Source: Acidimicrobiales bacterium (GTDB lineage: Bacteria; Actinomycetota; Acidimicrobiia; Acidimicrobiales; SZUA-35). From it: a stretch of DNA of 47,619 nt. Location: NCBI GenBank assembly GCA_020629155.1, contig JAHDDW010000015.1, positions 1 through 47,619 of the forward strand. The letters run 5' to 3'. A program made the position numbers and the translations under genes. The notes under the pieces were generated by a model. The model had not been told where the DNA came from. It was given only the letters and a program-made list of their open reading frames with translations, and ran no database searches. The number at the start of each line of letters is the position of its first letter. Position 1 is the first letter of the stretch. Shown here one piece after another: positions 1 through 7,938 of this stretch.

Positions 1-54
1 TCTATTCTCTATTCTCTATTCTCTATTCTCTATTCTCTATTCTCTATTCTCTAT
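1..54. repeat. Tandem heptamer repeat (TCTATTC)n at window edge
   Basis: Seven perfect copies of TCTATTC followed by a partial copy (TCTAT). The array begins at the first base of the window, so its true length is unknown. It lies just beyond the 3' end of the minus-strand gene that ends at 66. No function is evident; such arrays can vary in length by slippage. Confidence 0.95.
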
Positions 55-65
55 CATCTGCCATG

Positions 66-923
66 CTAATCAGCAAGCATTGGGCCATACTCATCGATCA
101 ACGCTTGATCACTCGGGATTAACTCAGGCGGGAAATCAGGCACGACTTGAGGCAACTCGCCAGTCTCTTTGTTGAAGAAAAACTCTTGCCCCAGAATGTC
201 AATAATTATCTGCTCATTTAAACGAGCTTCTCCATCCAATGAGTCTTCAGCGTTCTCGCTGGTCTGCAAAACCCAATACCCAGACGAATGTCGATACCCA
301 AGTTCTCGCGGAAGTTGCTGCAAACGCTCCTCGCCGAACATGTCGATGTAGTAATCGCCTAAAGCCAATCGCCACGGTACACAAGACAACCCACGCCAAT
401 CTCCTGGAGCAGAAACTTTATGCACTTTAGATCTCACTGATCTAAGCAGTTTCTCGTTATATAGGGTGGAAATGGGTTTACGGTTGCGATCTCTATAGTC
501 AAAGGAAATCAGATGCGAATTACACGTATAAGCTGAGTCTAGAATTGTGTCGAAATGTTTTACTGCGTTACCAGATGAGAACGGTACATGTATTTGAATA
601 CCGCTTCGCCATTGGAAAGGCTGATCGCCGCTTTCAACCTCGTCCCTACAAATGAAAAATTTCCAGTCGAATATCTGACCACCAGTAATGCCTAGTTTAA
701 TTTCATTGCCTTCGCTCGACTGATTATATTTTCTTTCAAGGAAGTCGTAGATTTCATTGCCCTCTGGAAGTGGCTGGTCAATTTCACCGCCCCAACATCT
801 GGCAGGCATAAGTTTGTCTGGACCAATTAAAGATTCAAAAAGACGCCGAACGGACCCTCCAGGCCGCGCTACTGGCAAAAACTTCATTTCACACTCAATT
901 GCTACCGAATCAAAAATCCCCAT
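66..923 (-). CDS. Hypothetical protein, candidate immunity protein of the adjacent toxin remnant
   Basis: A 285-residue, probably cytosolic protein with no signal peptide, no clear membrane segment and no motif I recognise. It is rich in aromatic and acidic residues, with a WRSGIQIHVPFSS segment near the middle and an acidic C-terminus. The ATG start lies 16 bases after the stop of the toxin-like ORF at 940-1311 on the same strand. The toxin-then-immunity order with a short gap is the standard arrangement of polymorphic toxin systems, so I infer a cognate immunity role from position only. No strong ribosome binding site is visible before the ATG. It could equally be an unrelated hypothetical gene. 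Confidence 0.6.
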   Translation of the reverse strand: MGIFDSVAIECEMKFLPVARPGGSVRRLFESLIGPDKLMPARCWGGEIDQPLPEGNEIYDFLERKYNQSSEGNEIKLGITGGQIFDWKFFICRDEVESGDQPFQWRSGIQIHVPFSSGNAVKHFDTILDSAYTCNSHLISFDYRDRNRKPISTLYNEKLLRSVRSKVHKVSAPGDWRGLSCVPWRLALGDYYIDMFGEERLQQLPRELGYRHSSGYWVLQTSENAEDSLDGEARLNEQIIIDILGQEFFFNKETGELPQVVPDFPPELIPSDQALIDEYGPMLAD

Positions 924-939
924 AAGCTAAGTATAGAAA

Positions 940-1311
940 CTATAGAATCAATGTTGATCGAGCTTGATTCGACCGATTTACTAGAGTAACAGTGACATCT
1001 TTACCGTTTGCCTGCAAAAGCTTAAGCTCGCGTACTGGCGGTTGACTCAATTTGGTGTCGTCTCTTATTATTAGTTCAAACGCCCCCGTTTTTCTTCCTT
1101 TGAGGTTGTTGATCATTGCTTTCACGTTGCCTGTGTAGGATTGGTAGCGCACGTTCTTGACTTCGACGAACTTAACATAACTAGCAGTTCCAGGGAGCTT
1201 CGTGATTCGGTTGCCTGCCATGTCTAGAAGACCGTCAGGTATGAAACCAGTGACAGTGAAGCTTGCGATGGCTGCTGCGATTCTGGTAAATCTAAGGATT
1301 CTATGGATTTT
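940..1311 (-). pseudogene. Polymorphic toxin C-terminal fragment, Tox-REase-7-like
   Basis: The longest ATG-started frame is 940-1221 (93 residues), but the same frame stays open back to 1311 and the upstream stretch also looks homologous: it reads TGFIPDGLLDMAGNRI and then YVKFVEVKNVRYQSYTGNV. This resembles the restriction-endonuclease-fold toxin family Tox-REase-7, where a PDGL motif precedes a conserved EVKNV..-SYT motif, then an RPDTKLS-like segment (here RDDTKLSQP). In the family this domain sits at the C-terminus of large secreted RHS/CdiA-type proteins; here no N-terminal carrier is present. The frame starts directly after the erpA stop codon and is in phase with erpA. Likely a displaced toxin tail, translated poorly or not at all. 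Family assignment is from remembered motifs. Confidence 0.6.
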
Positions 1312-1632
1312 TTAGCAGAATGATTCGCCGCAACCACAGGTGCGTTGTGCGCTAGGATTATCGATTGAAAAACCTGTTTTCTGCAGACCGTCTTTATAGT
1401 CGAGCGTTGCACCTTTTAGCATGTCAGCGCTCGCTTGGTCGACAACAACTTTGACGCCGCCGTGTTCTGTGGTTTTGTCCTCGTCAGTAAATTCGCTGTC
1501 GAAAAACATTTCATAACTAAAGCCTGAACAGCCGCCTGGTCGAACTGCAACGCGTAAAGCAAGTGCCGTATCATCTTCTTGCTCAAGTAGATCTTTGACT
1601 TTTCCTGCTGCTGCGTCTGTAACTGTGATCAT
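1312..1632 (-). CDS. erpA: A-type iron-sulfur carrier/insertion protein (ErpA/IscA/HesB family)
   Basis: A 106-residue cytosolic protein that carries or delivers Fe-S clusters to apoproteins. The three family cysteines are present: C35 in GGCSGFSYEM and C99/C101 in the C-terminal TCGCGESF motif; an extra cysteine ends the protein. Length fits the family (about 105-120). A longer reading starts at a GTG at 1644, but the ATG at 1632 has a well-placed GGAG six bases upstream and begins with the normal MITVTDAA N-terminus, so I use it. It is transcribed divergently from mrp, another Fe-S carrier gene, with about 76 bases between starts, suggesting a shared control region. The stop codon is followed in the same frame by the toxin remnant. 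Confidence 0.93.
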   Translation of the reverse strand: MITVTDAAAGKVKDLLEQEDDTALALRVAVRPGGCSGFSYEMFFDSEFTDEDKTTEHGGVKVVVDQASADMLKGATLDYKDGLQKTGFSIDNPSAQRTCGCGESFC

Positions 1633-1708
1633 CGGGGACTCCACGTATTGTAAGGGGATATCCTTCAGTATACATCACCTTAGCATTTCCGCTGCTAGCA
1701 TTTTTGGT

Positions 1709-2878
1709 ATGACCCAAGCACTGTCTGAAAAAGTTGTTATGGCTACGTTAAAGGGCGTGATTGATCCTGAGCTTGGCAGCAATATTGTTGAGCTGGGCAT
1801 AGCTCAAAAAGCGACTGTTGACGCTGCAGGCTCTGTCAATGTAACGATTGCTTTAACCACTGGTGGCTGTCCGCTTCGCGCTCAAATCCAAAAAGATGTA
1901 AAAGCGCGTGTCTCGTCGATTCCTGGTGTAATAGAAGTAAAAATAACGTGGACTGAGATGGACGACAAAGAACGCGCTGACGCAATGGCAGTGGCCCGCA
2001 AAAATGCTGCTGATAAAGAAACCTATACATCTATACCTGCGGCAACAAAAGTGTTAGCCATAGCCTCTGGTAAAGGCGGCGTAGGAAAATCGAGTGTGAC
2101 AGTGAATTTGGCTGTTGCGTTAGCTCAGCAAGGCATGCGAGTCGGCTTGCTAGATGCCGATATTTGGGGTTTTTCTATCCCTCGTTTACTGGGTCTAGAT
2201 AAACGAATCGAAGCGATTAAAGTTGACGGCAAGGCGAAAATGAAACCTCACAGGGTAGAAATGGGTACAGGTTGGGTCGATGCTGTGTCTATGGGGTTTC
2301 TTGCCGAAAATGAAGAAGACGCGTTGCTGTGGCGAGGGTTAATGCTTAACCGTGCTGTCCAGCATTTCTTGCAAGATGTTGTGTGGGATGCAAAACTTGA
2401 TTACATCTTAATTGATTTGCCTCCTGGCACAGGCGACGTGTCGATGGGGCTCGCTCGTATGCTTTCACGAACTGAAATGATCGTTGTGACAACACCAGCG
2501 TTAGCAGCACAAAAAGTTGCTTCGCGAGCTGTTTCGATGGCCCGTAAATGTTACTTGCGCGTGGCAGGCGTGATCGAAAATATGAGTAGTTTCGCAGATC
2601 CTAGTGGACAAGTGCACGCTCTTTTTGGCAGCGGTGGCGGTCAAGCTCTCGCCGATGAAGCAGGCGTTGCGTTGCTTGGACAAATTCCGATCACGCCAGA
2701 GTTGGCAGCAGGCGGCGATGCCGGGCAACCCATAGCAGCGAGTAATCATGAAACCGCACAGGTGTTTCACGCTATAGCAAAACAAATCGTCGAAGAAATC
2801 TGCCCGCCTGTCGAAATGGCAGGATGCTCCGCTCGACTTTTTGAAGCTATGGAAGACGCGCTAGCTGCCCAAGAGTAA
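1709..2878 (+). CDS. mrp: Mrp/NBP35-family Fe-S carrier ATPase (ApbC)
   Basis: A 389-residue P-loop ATPase. Residues 1-85 form an MIP18/DUF59-like domain with the TTGGCPLR motif; residues 110-370 are the Mrp ATPase, with the deviant Walker A SGKGGVGKSS at about 120-129 and LDADIWGFSIPRLLG after it. Members bind and transfer Fe-S clusters. The CxxC usually found after the ENMS motif is absent (ENMSSFADPSGQ), which I recall as normal in actinobacterial Mrp. The open frame extends upstream to 1595, but that part runs over the divergent erpA start; the ATG at 1709 gives the usual N-terminus. Divergent neighbour erpA fits a joint Fe-S role. Confidence 0.93.
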   Translation: MTQALSEKVVMATLKGVIDPELGSNIVELGIAQKATVDAAGSVNVTIALTTGGCPLRAQIQKDVKARVSSIPGVIEVKITWTEMDDKERADAMAVARKNAADKETYTSIPAATKVLAIASGKGGVGKSSVTVNLAVALAQQGMRVGLLDADIWGFSIPRLLGLDKRIEAIKVDGKAKMKPHRVEMGTGWVDAVSMGFLAENEEDALLWRGLMLNRAVQHFLQDVVWDAKLDYILIDLPPGTGDVSMGLARMLSRTEMIVVTTPALAAQKVASRAVSMARKCYLRVAGVIENMSSFADPSGQVHALFGSGGGQALADEAGVALLGQIPITPELAAGGDAGQPIAASNHETAQVFHAIAKQIVEEICPPVEMAGCSARLFEAMEDALAAQE

Positions 2879-2895
2879 AAACTCTTAAGAAACTC

Positions 2896-3618
2896 CTATT
2901 TCTGACGCTCTATCTTTATCGGCTGCTCCAAAAATTGTGAAGAGGGGATCAGCACAGCCTTGCCATCAATACCTGTTACTTCGATGTAGGTCGGGTGGAT
3001 TGCTGCAACAGACCCATATGTTGAATCAATAGTAACTCGGTCTCCGACTGACACAAGCCGTTTAACCGCACGTCCAGAAGCGACATGCTTTGCAACAGTT
3101 AAACCGCCGACGCCGACAAGTAGGACAAACGCGCCAGCCAGCGAAAAGAAGATAGCAGCAACGCCCATGTTGATAATGTCGGTGTTGATACCTAACTGCT
3201 GCACGGCAAGTAGAGCTGCCACTGTTGTGATTGTGCCTTTGAGAATAAGACGCGCTTTTTGTTGCATGTTGATCGACATGCGCGCGGTTGCCGTATTCAG
3301 GGCCGTCTCTGCAAAAGTTGAGAGAACATTAGAAGCAATCAAAATGATGCCAGCCACTAACGCTTTAGGGATAAATGCTATTGCGTCGCTTGACAGCTCT
3401 TCTACCGCTTCAGGTTGTAGTTTGCTTAACGCTGTTATCAAACCAAGCACGGTGAACAAGGCAAAAACGAAACTAGCGATAGGTTTCGCCGCTTGTTGTA
3501 GCGGTTCAGGTCGTGTTTCTTTTCCTAGTAGGGATTTGACTAAGGTTGAGAGCGCGTAGCCTATAAATAAACCAGCTAACAGTGCACCTCCTACAAATAT
3601 CCAATCTGACAGTGTCAT
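2896..3618 (-). CDS. Small MscS-like mechanosensitive channel / conserved TM-helix protein
   Basis: A 240-residue membrane protein with about five predicted helices (roughly 5-28, 45-65, 82-104, 125-145, 150-175). A soluble MscS-type beta segment follows, near 188-235, with the VGDRVTIDSTYGSVAAIHPTY and VLIPSSQFL motifs. The glycine/alanine-rich helix before it fits the pore helix of MscS proteins, which open on membrane tension to release solutes. Its ATG overlaps the anti-sigma stop by four bases (ATGA), so it is the third gene of a sigma/anti-sigma/channel operon. That link suggests the sigma factor answers envelope or osmotic stress; this is inference. Confidence 0.85.
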   Translation of the reverse strand: MTLSDWIFVGGALLAGLFIGYALSTLVKSLLGKETRPEPLQQAAKPIASFVFALFTVLGLITALSKLQPEAVEELSSDAIAFIPKALVAGIILIASNVLSTFAETALNTATARMSINMQQKARLILKGTITTVAALLAVQQLGINTDIINMGVAAIFFSLAGAFVLLVGVGGLTVAKHVASGRAVKRLVSVGDRVTIDSTYGSVAAIHPTYIEVTGIDGKAVLIPSSQFLEQPIKIERQK

Positions 3619-3926
3619 GCGCTTTCCTCCGAAGTTAAAATTTTAGTTGTTTCAATCGCTGCGCCAAAAAGGTCAGTCGCTGCGGTAAATATATATTTTG
3701 ATTGCAACCTTACCGCAACATCTTTCTCAAGACGTTCAGCCAGATCTATTGGAGGGTCAAATGCCTCTGACATGGCAAGTGGTAGCACAAATTCTTCTTC
3801 TTCGGCAAATGATTCGATGATAGCCGCACACCTTTTACATGTCAGGAGGTGTTTATCAATAGCAGCGTTCTCTTCACCCTCAAACCATCTACGCAACGCT
3901 TTTTTGCTTGGGTGTCTTCTAAACAT
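3615..3926 (-). CDS. Zinc-finger anti-sigma factor
   Basis: A 103-residue protein with a zf-HC2/ZAS-type motif H26-x3-C30-x2-C33 (HLLTCKRC) in the N-terminal third, typical of anti-sigma factors that hold ECF sigma factors. No clear membrane helix, so it is probably soluble. The ATG at 3926 overlaps the sigma-factor stop (TAATG), and an AAGGAG sits eight bases before it inside the sigma gene. A GTG nine bases further upstream lies too close to that RBS, so I prefer the ATG. It overlaps the MscS-like gene by ATGA at its 3' end. Partner of the adjacent sigma factor by position. Confidence 0.85.
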   Translation of the reverse strand: MFRRHPSKKALRRWFEGEENAAIDKHLLTCKRCAAIIESFAEEEEFVLPLAMSEAFDPPIDLAERLEKDVAVRLQSKYIFTAATDLFGAAIETTKILTSEESA

Positions 3927-4528
3927 TATGCCCACTCCTTAAGCGCAACGCTTAAACGTCGCCGAGCGCGCAGCAGTCGTGTTTTTACCGTAGGCATAGG
4001 CACCTGCAAAACGTCTGTGATTTCTTCATACGAAAGCCCCTCTAACTCTCGAAGAACTATGATACTGCGAGAAAGATCATCAAGCAGGTTCAGTGCATCT
4101 AAAAACTCTTCAACAGCAACGCCATGTTGCACTTTCTGCTCGACAGAGCCTGTTGCTGTTGGGTTCGTATCAATAATGTCTGCTGGGTCGACGAGAACTG
4201 CTTTGCGTGAACGAAGCACCGAAATTGTTGTATTGTGCGCAATGCGTAAGACCCAGTTTTTCAGTGAAGCGTCGCCTCGAAATGTTGGCAGCGCAAGCCA
4301 CGCTTTTACCATGGTTTCTTGTGAAATGTCTTCAGCTAGTGAACGATCTTTGGTCATCGAATAAGCGAGCCGATAGACCGCTTCGCTGTAATTAGAAACA
4401 AGATGGTGAAGCTCATCAGGGTCGTTGTTATTTGACTTGACCGAATCTGGTTGCGTTGGAGGTTCAGAATCGCAGCTTTTGTTTGTGTGTGCTATGGAGT
4501 GTTCAGCTGTAGTATTCACATCAAACAC
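3926..4528 (-). CDS. ECF-type RNA polymerase sigma factor
   Basis: A 200-residue sigma-70 family protein. Region 2 spans about 45-110, with the core-binding DISQETMVKAW motif and FRGDASLKNWVLRIAHNT. Region 4 spans about 140-195, with LRELEGLSYEEITDVL and PTVKTRLLRARRRL as the helix-turn-helix for the -35 element. No region 1.1 or 3 is seen, which fits the ECF class. The first 40 residues are polar and probably disordered. The start is a GTG at 4528; an internal start cannot be excluded. It is coupled to a zinc anti-sigma factor and an MscS-like channel. Confidence 0.92.
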   Translation of the reverse strand: MFDVNTTAEHSIAHTNKSCDSEPPTQPDSVKSNNNDPDELHHLVSNYSEAVYRLAYSMTKDRSLAEDISQETMVKAWLALPTFRGDASLKNWVLRIAHNTTISVLRSRKAVLVDPADIIDTNPTATGSVEQKVQHGVAVEEFLDALNLLDDLSRSIIVLRELEGLSYEEITDVLQVPMPTVKTRLLRARRRLSVALKEWA

Positions 4529-4724
4529 CGCCTTGATTATTTGCCTGTCGTATCATAGGACGCTCCATAGAGATCCTACGGGCAATATGGCCCAATTGCA
4601 TTGTGCAGAAATTTCTTTTTATTTCTTGCAACTTTCCTGCCACTTGAGCGTCAATAGCCTTGGAACCAAAAAAAGTAAATGATTTTCTGGGAGGGAACCC
4701 TCATCCCGCTCAGAAACTAGGGAG

Positions 4725-4765
4725 CGAGATTCGAAGTAACTTTCGGATCTCGTTTCTGTTTTTTT
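4725..4765 (+). terminator. Rho-independent terminator on + strand
   Basis: GAGATTCGAA at 4726-4735 pairs with TTCGGATCTC at 4742-4751 (ten pairs, one G-T; C4725-G4752 extends it), with a six-base loop, followed by a T-rich run to 4765. It reads in the + direction, yet both flanking genes are on the minus strand and no + strand gene ends nearby, so it may end an unannotated small transcript. Confidence 0.75.
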
Positions 4766-4772
4766 AGTATGT

Positions 4773-5675
4773 CTATAAGGCAGCTAAAACCTCGTCGAGT
4801 TCTTGCGCGTCGAAAAGGTTGTCTAGTCGATCAGCCACAAAACCTTTATTGTTAACAAGAAAAAGAGCTGGTTCAAAGTTGAGGTTGAGTTCATCAACTA
4901 GTGACGCTTTAATCAACCTTTCATCTTGGTAGTTGCCTGAAACTTCTTTTGTGTTGGCGTACACTTCGCTATGAATCATTGCTATTTCAGGGTAGTTTTT
5001 GCTCGCTTCGATAAGTGTCTCAACGACAGGGCCGCAATAGGCCGTTGCGCAAAAAGCTGGAGTTGCAATAAGCAACGCAAAAGGTTTGTTGCGCTGCAAC
5101 AGATCAGCCACATTGTGGTTATGAAATGGGCATTGTGGTGAACGTGTGCAAAGCGTGTCCATGTCTAGTTGATTGTCTATTGTTGGAGTTTGGACAGAGG
5201 GAAATTTGCTGCCCTGCAAAGGAATGCGAATATCTTGCTGATTAAATGCTTGCACTTGTAGCGACGCTGTTCCTGTGGGGAAAGAAACGATAACGTCATA
5301 AACACCTGGTTTGGGTAGCGTTATGCGCAGCGGGTAATAGCGATACAGTGTGCTGTGTTGATGGGCTTTTTGCTCTTTTTCGCCGAAATGTTCATGAGTG
5401 ACGACATAGGGTACTGCGGTCAGCTCGGTAATCACATCGCCGCCAATGGTGACCCGAACAGGTAGTTCAGCTTGGTCGTCTAATGTGGCACTTGCTTCAT
5501 CTTCGACCACGGCGATAGGGATCCGCTGTTCGACCCCAGCTGCTATAACAAAATCTGGGCTATAAAGCGAGACCAGCTCGGGGATGGTGCTCACTTTACT
5601 GCATCCAAGTAAGCTAACGGTCGCAACAGAGGCCGCGCCAGCTAAAAATGATCTCCGAGTAAAGGGGGTCGCCAC
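4773..5675 (-). CDS. Exported lipoprotein with thioredoxin-like domain
   Basis: A 300-residue protein. The N-terminus has twin arginines (FTRRSFLAG), a hydrophobic core and a lipobox ending at C25 (SLLGC), suggesting Tat-type export and lipid anchoring outside the membrane. Residues 30-155 look like a beta-sandwich. The C-terminal part (about 190-300) is thioredoxin-like: FALLIATPAFCATAYCGPVVE carries a C-x4-C pair, then a strand/helix pattern ending in PALFLVNNKGFVADRLD. Actinobacterial proteins with this TPAFC...CGPV motif are usually annotated as thioredoxin-domain lipoproteins; substrate unknown. The start is GTG. It stands alone between RidA (divergent) and the sigma operon. Confidence 0.8.
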   Translation of the reverse strand: MATPFTRRSFLAGAASVATVSLLGCSKVSTIPELVSLYSPDFVIAAGVEQRIPIAVVEDEASATLDDQAELPVRVTIGGDVITELTAVPYVVTHEHFGEKEQKAHQHSTLYRYYPLRITLPKPGVYDVIVSFPTGTASLQVQAFNQQDIRIPLQGSKFPSVQTPTIDNQLDMDTLCTRSPQCPFHNHNVADLLQRNKPFALLIATPAFCATAYCGPVVETLIEASKNYPEIAMIHSEVYANTKEVSGNYQDERLIKASLVDELNLNFEPALFLVNNKGFVADRLDNLFDAQELDEVLAAL

Positions 5676-5813
5676 AACATGTAACGCTATCTGATTATCT
5701 ATTGTCTATGGCACTATTTTAAGCAGGTAGCTACCTTGGAAAGGATTACTAGTGTCTGTTTTTGATCGGCAGCTTCTAGAATCGTGTTCGTTGTTTGATG
5801 GTAAGGAAAAAAT

Positions 5814-6161
5814 ATGAGTAAACCAGTTGGCCCGTATTCTCCGATTGTCGCCGCAGGGCCGTTTTTGTTCACTTCAGGTCAAATCGGTTTACAAGATGGA
5901 GCTCTTGTCGATGGTGACGTGACAGATCAGTTTAAGCAAGCGCTTGTGAACCTTCGTTCTGTGCTTGAAAGTCTTGAAGCTAACGTTTCAGATGTGGTGA
6001 AGACAACCATATTTGTAACGAACATGGCTGATTTCGCGCAGGTTAACGAAATATACGCCGACTTTTTTGGTGATCATCGACCAGCGCGGTCAACAGTGGA
6101 AGCTGCGGCATTGCCGCTAGGTGCGCTTATCGAGATAGAAGCTATTGCCCATAAAGGATAG
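5814..6161 (+). CDS. ridA: RidA family reactive enamine/imine deaminase
   Basis: A 115-residue cytosolic protein covering the whole RidA/YjgF/UK114 fold: GPYSPIVAAGPFLFTSGQIG at the N-terminus and RPARSTVEAAALPLGALIEIEAIA at the C-terminus. The arginine of RPARST is the residue that binds the carboxylate of 2-aminoacrylate-type substrates. The family hydrolyses reactive enamines released by PLP enzymes. The ATG follows GTAAGGAAAAAAT. It lies upstream of glutamate dehydrogenase on the same strand but 220 bases away, so probably a separate unit. Confidence 0.93.
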   Translation: MSKPVGPYSPIVAAGPFLFTSGQIGLQDGALVDGDVTDQFKQALVNLRSVLESLEANVSDVVKTTIFVTNMADFAQVNEIYADFFGDHRPARSTVEAAALPLGALIEIEAIAHKG

Positions 6162-6382
6162 CTCTTGGCAAAAATTTGCTAGAAACTGCGTGCAACATGC
6201 CGAGCGCAGCGGAAACACTGTGGAGATGTAAAGTAAGGGCAGAAAGCCTTAAAAGACATCGCCTATGTTAATGGTATGTTTCCTCGGGTGATAGTTTCTC
6301 TGTGAGGCTTATACTATGGTGTGTGTCGAGTCGCCGCTGATTCGACGCCGAGTTATATACATTACTATTTAAGGACAAGATC

Positions 6383-7642
6383 ATGGGGCAAAGAAGCCTT
6401 CATCAAGCATCTGTTGACCAGTTTCAACGGGCAGCGGATTTGATTGAAATAAGTGATACCTATAGGAATATTCTCTCTCATCCGAAAAATGAGATCATAG
6501 TTAACTTTCCTGTATGGGTCGGTAGCGGCGAGTTAAAGATTTTTACTGGATACAGAATTCAACATAGTAATGTATTGGGGCCTTTTAAAGGCGGTCTGCG
6601 TTTTCACCCTGATGTTGATTTGGACGAGGTTAAAGCGCTCGCTGCGTGGATGACCTTTAAAACAGCGCTTGTCGGCATACCGTTCGGTGGCGCTAAGGGT
6701 GGCGTGACAATCGACCCGCGAGAATACTCCAAAGATGATATGCGCAAGATTGTTCGTAAATTCACTCATGCATTGGGCTCTAATATTGGTCCGAATCATG
6801 ATATTCCAGCCCCTGACGTCGGCACAAACAGCCAAACAATGGACTGGATTATGGATACCTATGCAAATATTACTTCGCCTGGGCAGCGTCAAAGCGTTAA
6901 AGGTGTTGTAACAGGTAAATCTATAGAATGTGGCGGTTCGAGTGGTCGTGAAGAGGCGACGGGTCGCGGCGTGCTTTATAGCTTGCGTCACTGGTTAGGT
7001 GAGACAGGCGGCCGTCTTGACGAACTGAGCGTGTCGATTCAAGGTTTTGGTAACGTGGGTAGCCATTTTGCTCGTTTGGCTGTTGAAGCTGGTTGTAAAA
7101 TCGTCGCTGTTGCCGACCACACCGCAACATTGATCAATGAAGATGGTATTGATATCGAGAAATTGCGTGACTGGACAGCGCAAAACCCTGGCATCATTGG
7201 TTTCGGCGGTGCGACAGAAGCCGACACGGAAGAGCTTTTTAGCCTGCCAGTGGATGTTTTTGTGCCTGCTGCGTTAGAGAATCAAATTACAAAAGAACGT
7301 GCCGAGAAAATGTCGTGCCGTCTTGTTATCGAAGCTGCTAACGGCCCAACAACGCCTGAAGGCGAGAAAGTTTTGGCTGAGAAAGGCATTGAAATTGCGC
7401 CTGACATTTTAGCTAACGCTGGTGGTGTGATTGTGTCCTATTTCGAATGGTTGCAAAATAAGTCGTCTCGTGCATGGTCGGCGGAAGATATCGATCGTCG
7501 TTTCAAAGACCTTGTGTGGAAAGCGCACGATAATGTTGTAGATGTTCGCAAAAACCTTGACTGTAGCCGTCGTGACGCAGCCTATGTTGTTGCGCTTCGT
7601 CGTCTCACAAGTGTCTATGAACGTCGCGGTATTTTCCCGTAA
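6383..7642 (+). CDS. gdhA: Glutamate dehydrogenase (Glu/Leu/Phe/Val dehydrogenase family)
   Basis: A 419-residue enzyme interconverting glutamate and 2-oxoglutarate plus ammonia. The N-terminal substrate domain shows GPFKGGLRFHPDVDLDEV, the catalytic-lysine segment PFGGAKGGV, and PAPDVGT. The nucleotide domain contains the Rossmann GFGNVGSHFARL. Length matches hexameric GDHs of about 420 residues. The start has AAGGA seven bases before the ATG. Roughly 300 bases downstream lies glutamine synthetase on the same strand, so the pair forms a nitrogen-assimilation locus. Cofactor preference (NAD or NADP) cannot be settled by eye. Confidence 0.95.
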   Translation: MGQRSLHQASVDQFQRAADLIEISDTYRNILSHPKNEIIVNFPVWVGSGELKIFTGYRIQHSNVLGPFKGGLRFHPDVDLDEVKALAAWMTFKTALVGIPFGGAKGGVTIDPREYSKDDMRKIVRKFTHALGSNIGPNHDIPAPDVGTNSQTMDWIMDTYANITSPGQRQSVKGVVTGKSIECGGSSGREEATGRGVLYSLRHWLGETGGRLDELSVSIQGFGNVGSHFARLAVEAGCKIVAVADHTATLINEDGIDIEKLRDWTAQNPGIIGFGGATEADTEELFSLPVDVFVPAALENQITKERAEKMSCRLVIEAANGPTTPEGEKVLAEKGIEIAPDILANAGGVIVSYFEWLQNKSSRAWSAEDIDRRFKDLVWKAHDNVVDVRKNLDCSRRDAAYVVALRRLTSVYERRGIFP

Positions 7643-7850
7643 GGATCACCGTTTTGGATGGTTCTTGTTGATTGTTGTGCTTGGTTGGTTTGAATTCAGG
7701 GCTATTTTGAACTTGTGTTGTCGTAGGAACAGTGGCAAAAGACTTTTCGTGATGTGTAGTCTGATGAAGAAATTGTGAGCCTGTGTAAACAACGAACCAC
7801 TAAAAAACGTGTATGGCGGGTGCTTTCTGATCCAGGACATAGAAATCAAC

Positions 7851-7866
7851 TTAACACAGAGTTAAC
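7851..7866 (+). promoter_or_regulatory. GlnR-like AC-n9-AC motif upstream of glutamine synthetase
   Basis: TTAAC at 7851-7855 is followed by GTTAAC at 7861-7866, placing two AC dinucleotides nine bases apart. AC-n9-AC is the spacing described for actinobacterial GlnR sites, and glnII is a classical GlnR target. It lies about 85 bases before the start codon. The motif is short and may be chance. Confidence 0.35.
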
Positions 7867-7874
7867 TTTTGTAG

Positions 7875-7934
7875 CCTCCATTGTGGTAGTTTTTGCGCTT
7901 TACTACTTAGTAAGCATTGAACCCACTATGGAGG
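7875..7934 (+). promoter_or_regulatory. Inverted repeat masking the Shine-Dalgarno of glutamine synthetase
   Basis: CCTCCATTGTGG (7875-7886) is complementary to CCACTATGGAGG (7923-7934) at 11 of 12 positions. The right arm contains the GGAGG ribosome binding site of the gene starting at 7939. The 36-base loop holds a smaller CTTA-G-TAAG element. If formed in the mRNA, the stem would hide the RBS and reduce translation. Confidence 0.6.
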
Positions 7935-7938
7935 ACAA

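Noticed and set aside
1224-1412. Minus-strand open frame of 62 codons over the erpA end
   Set aside because: It lies within erpA in another frame and across the toxin junction; no family features, and the erpA frame explains the region.
4425-4682. + strand ORF overlapping the sigma-factor start
   Set aside because: Low-quality translation, overlaps a clear gene antisense, no RBS; the terminator at 4725 is better explained by a possible small RNA.
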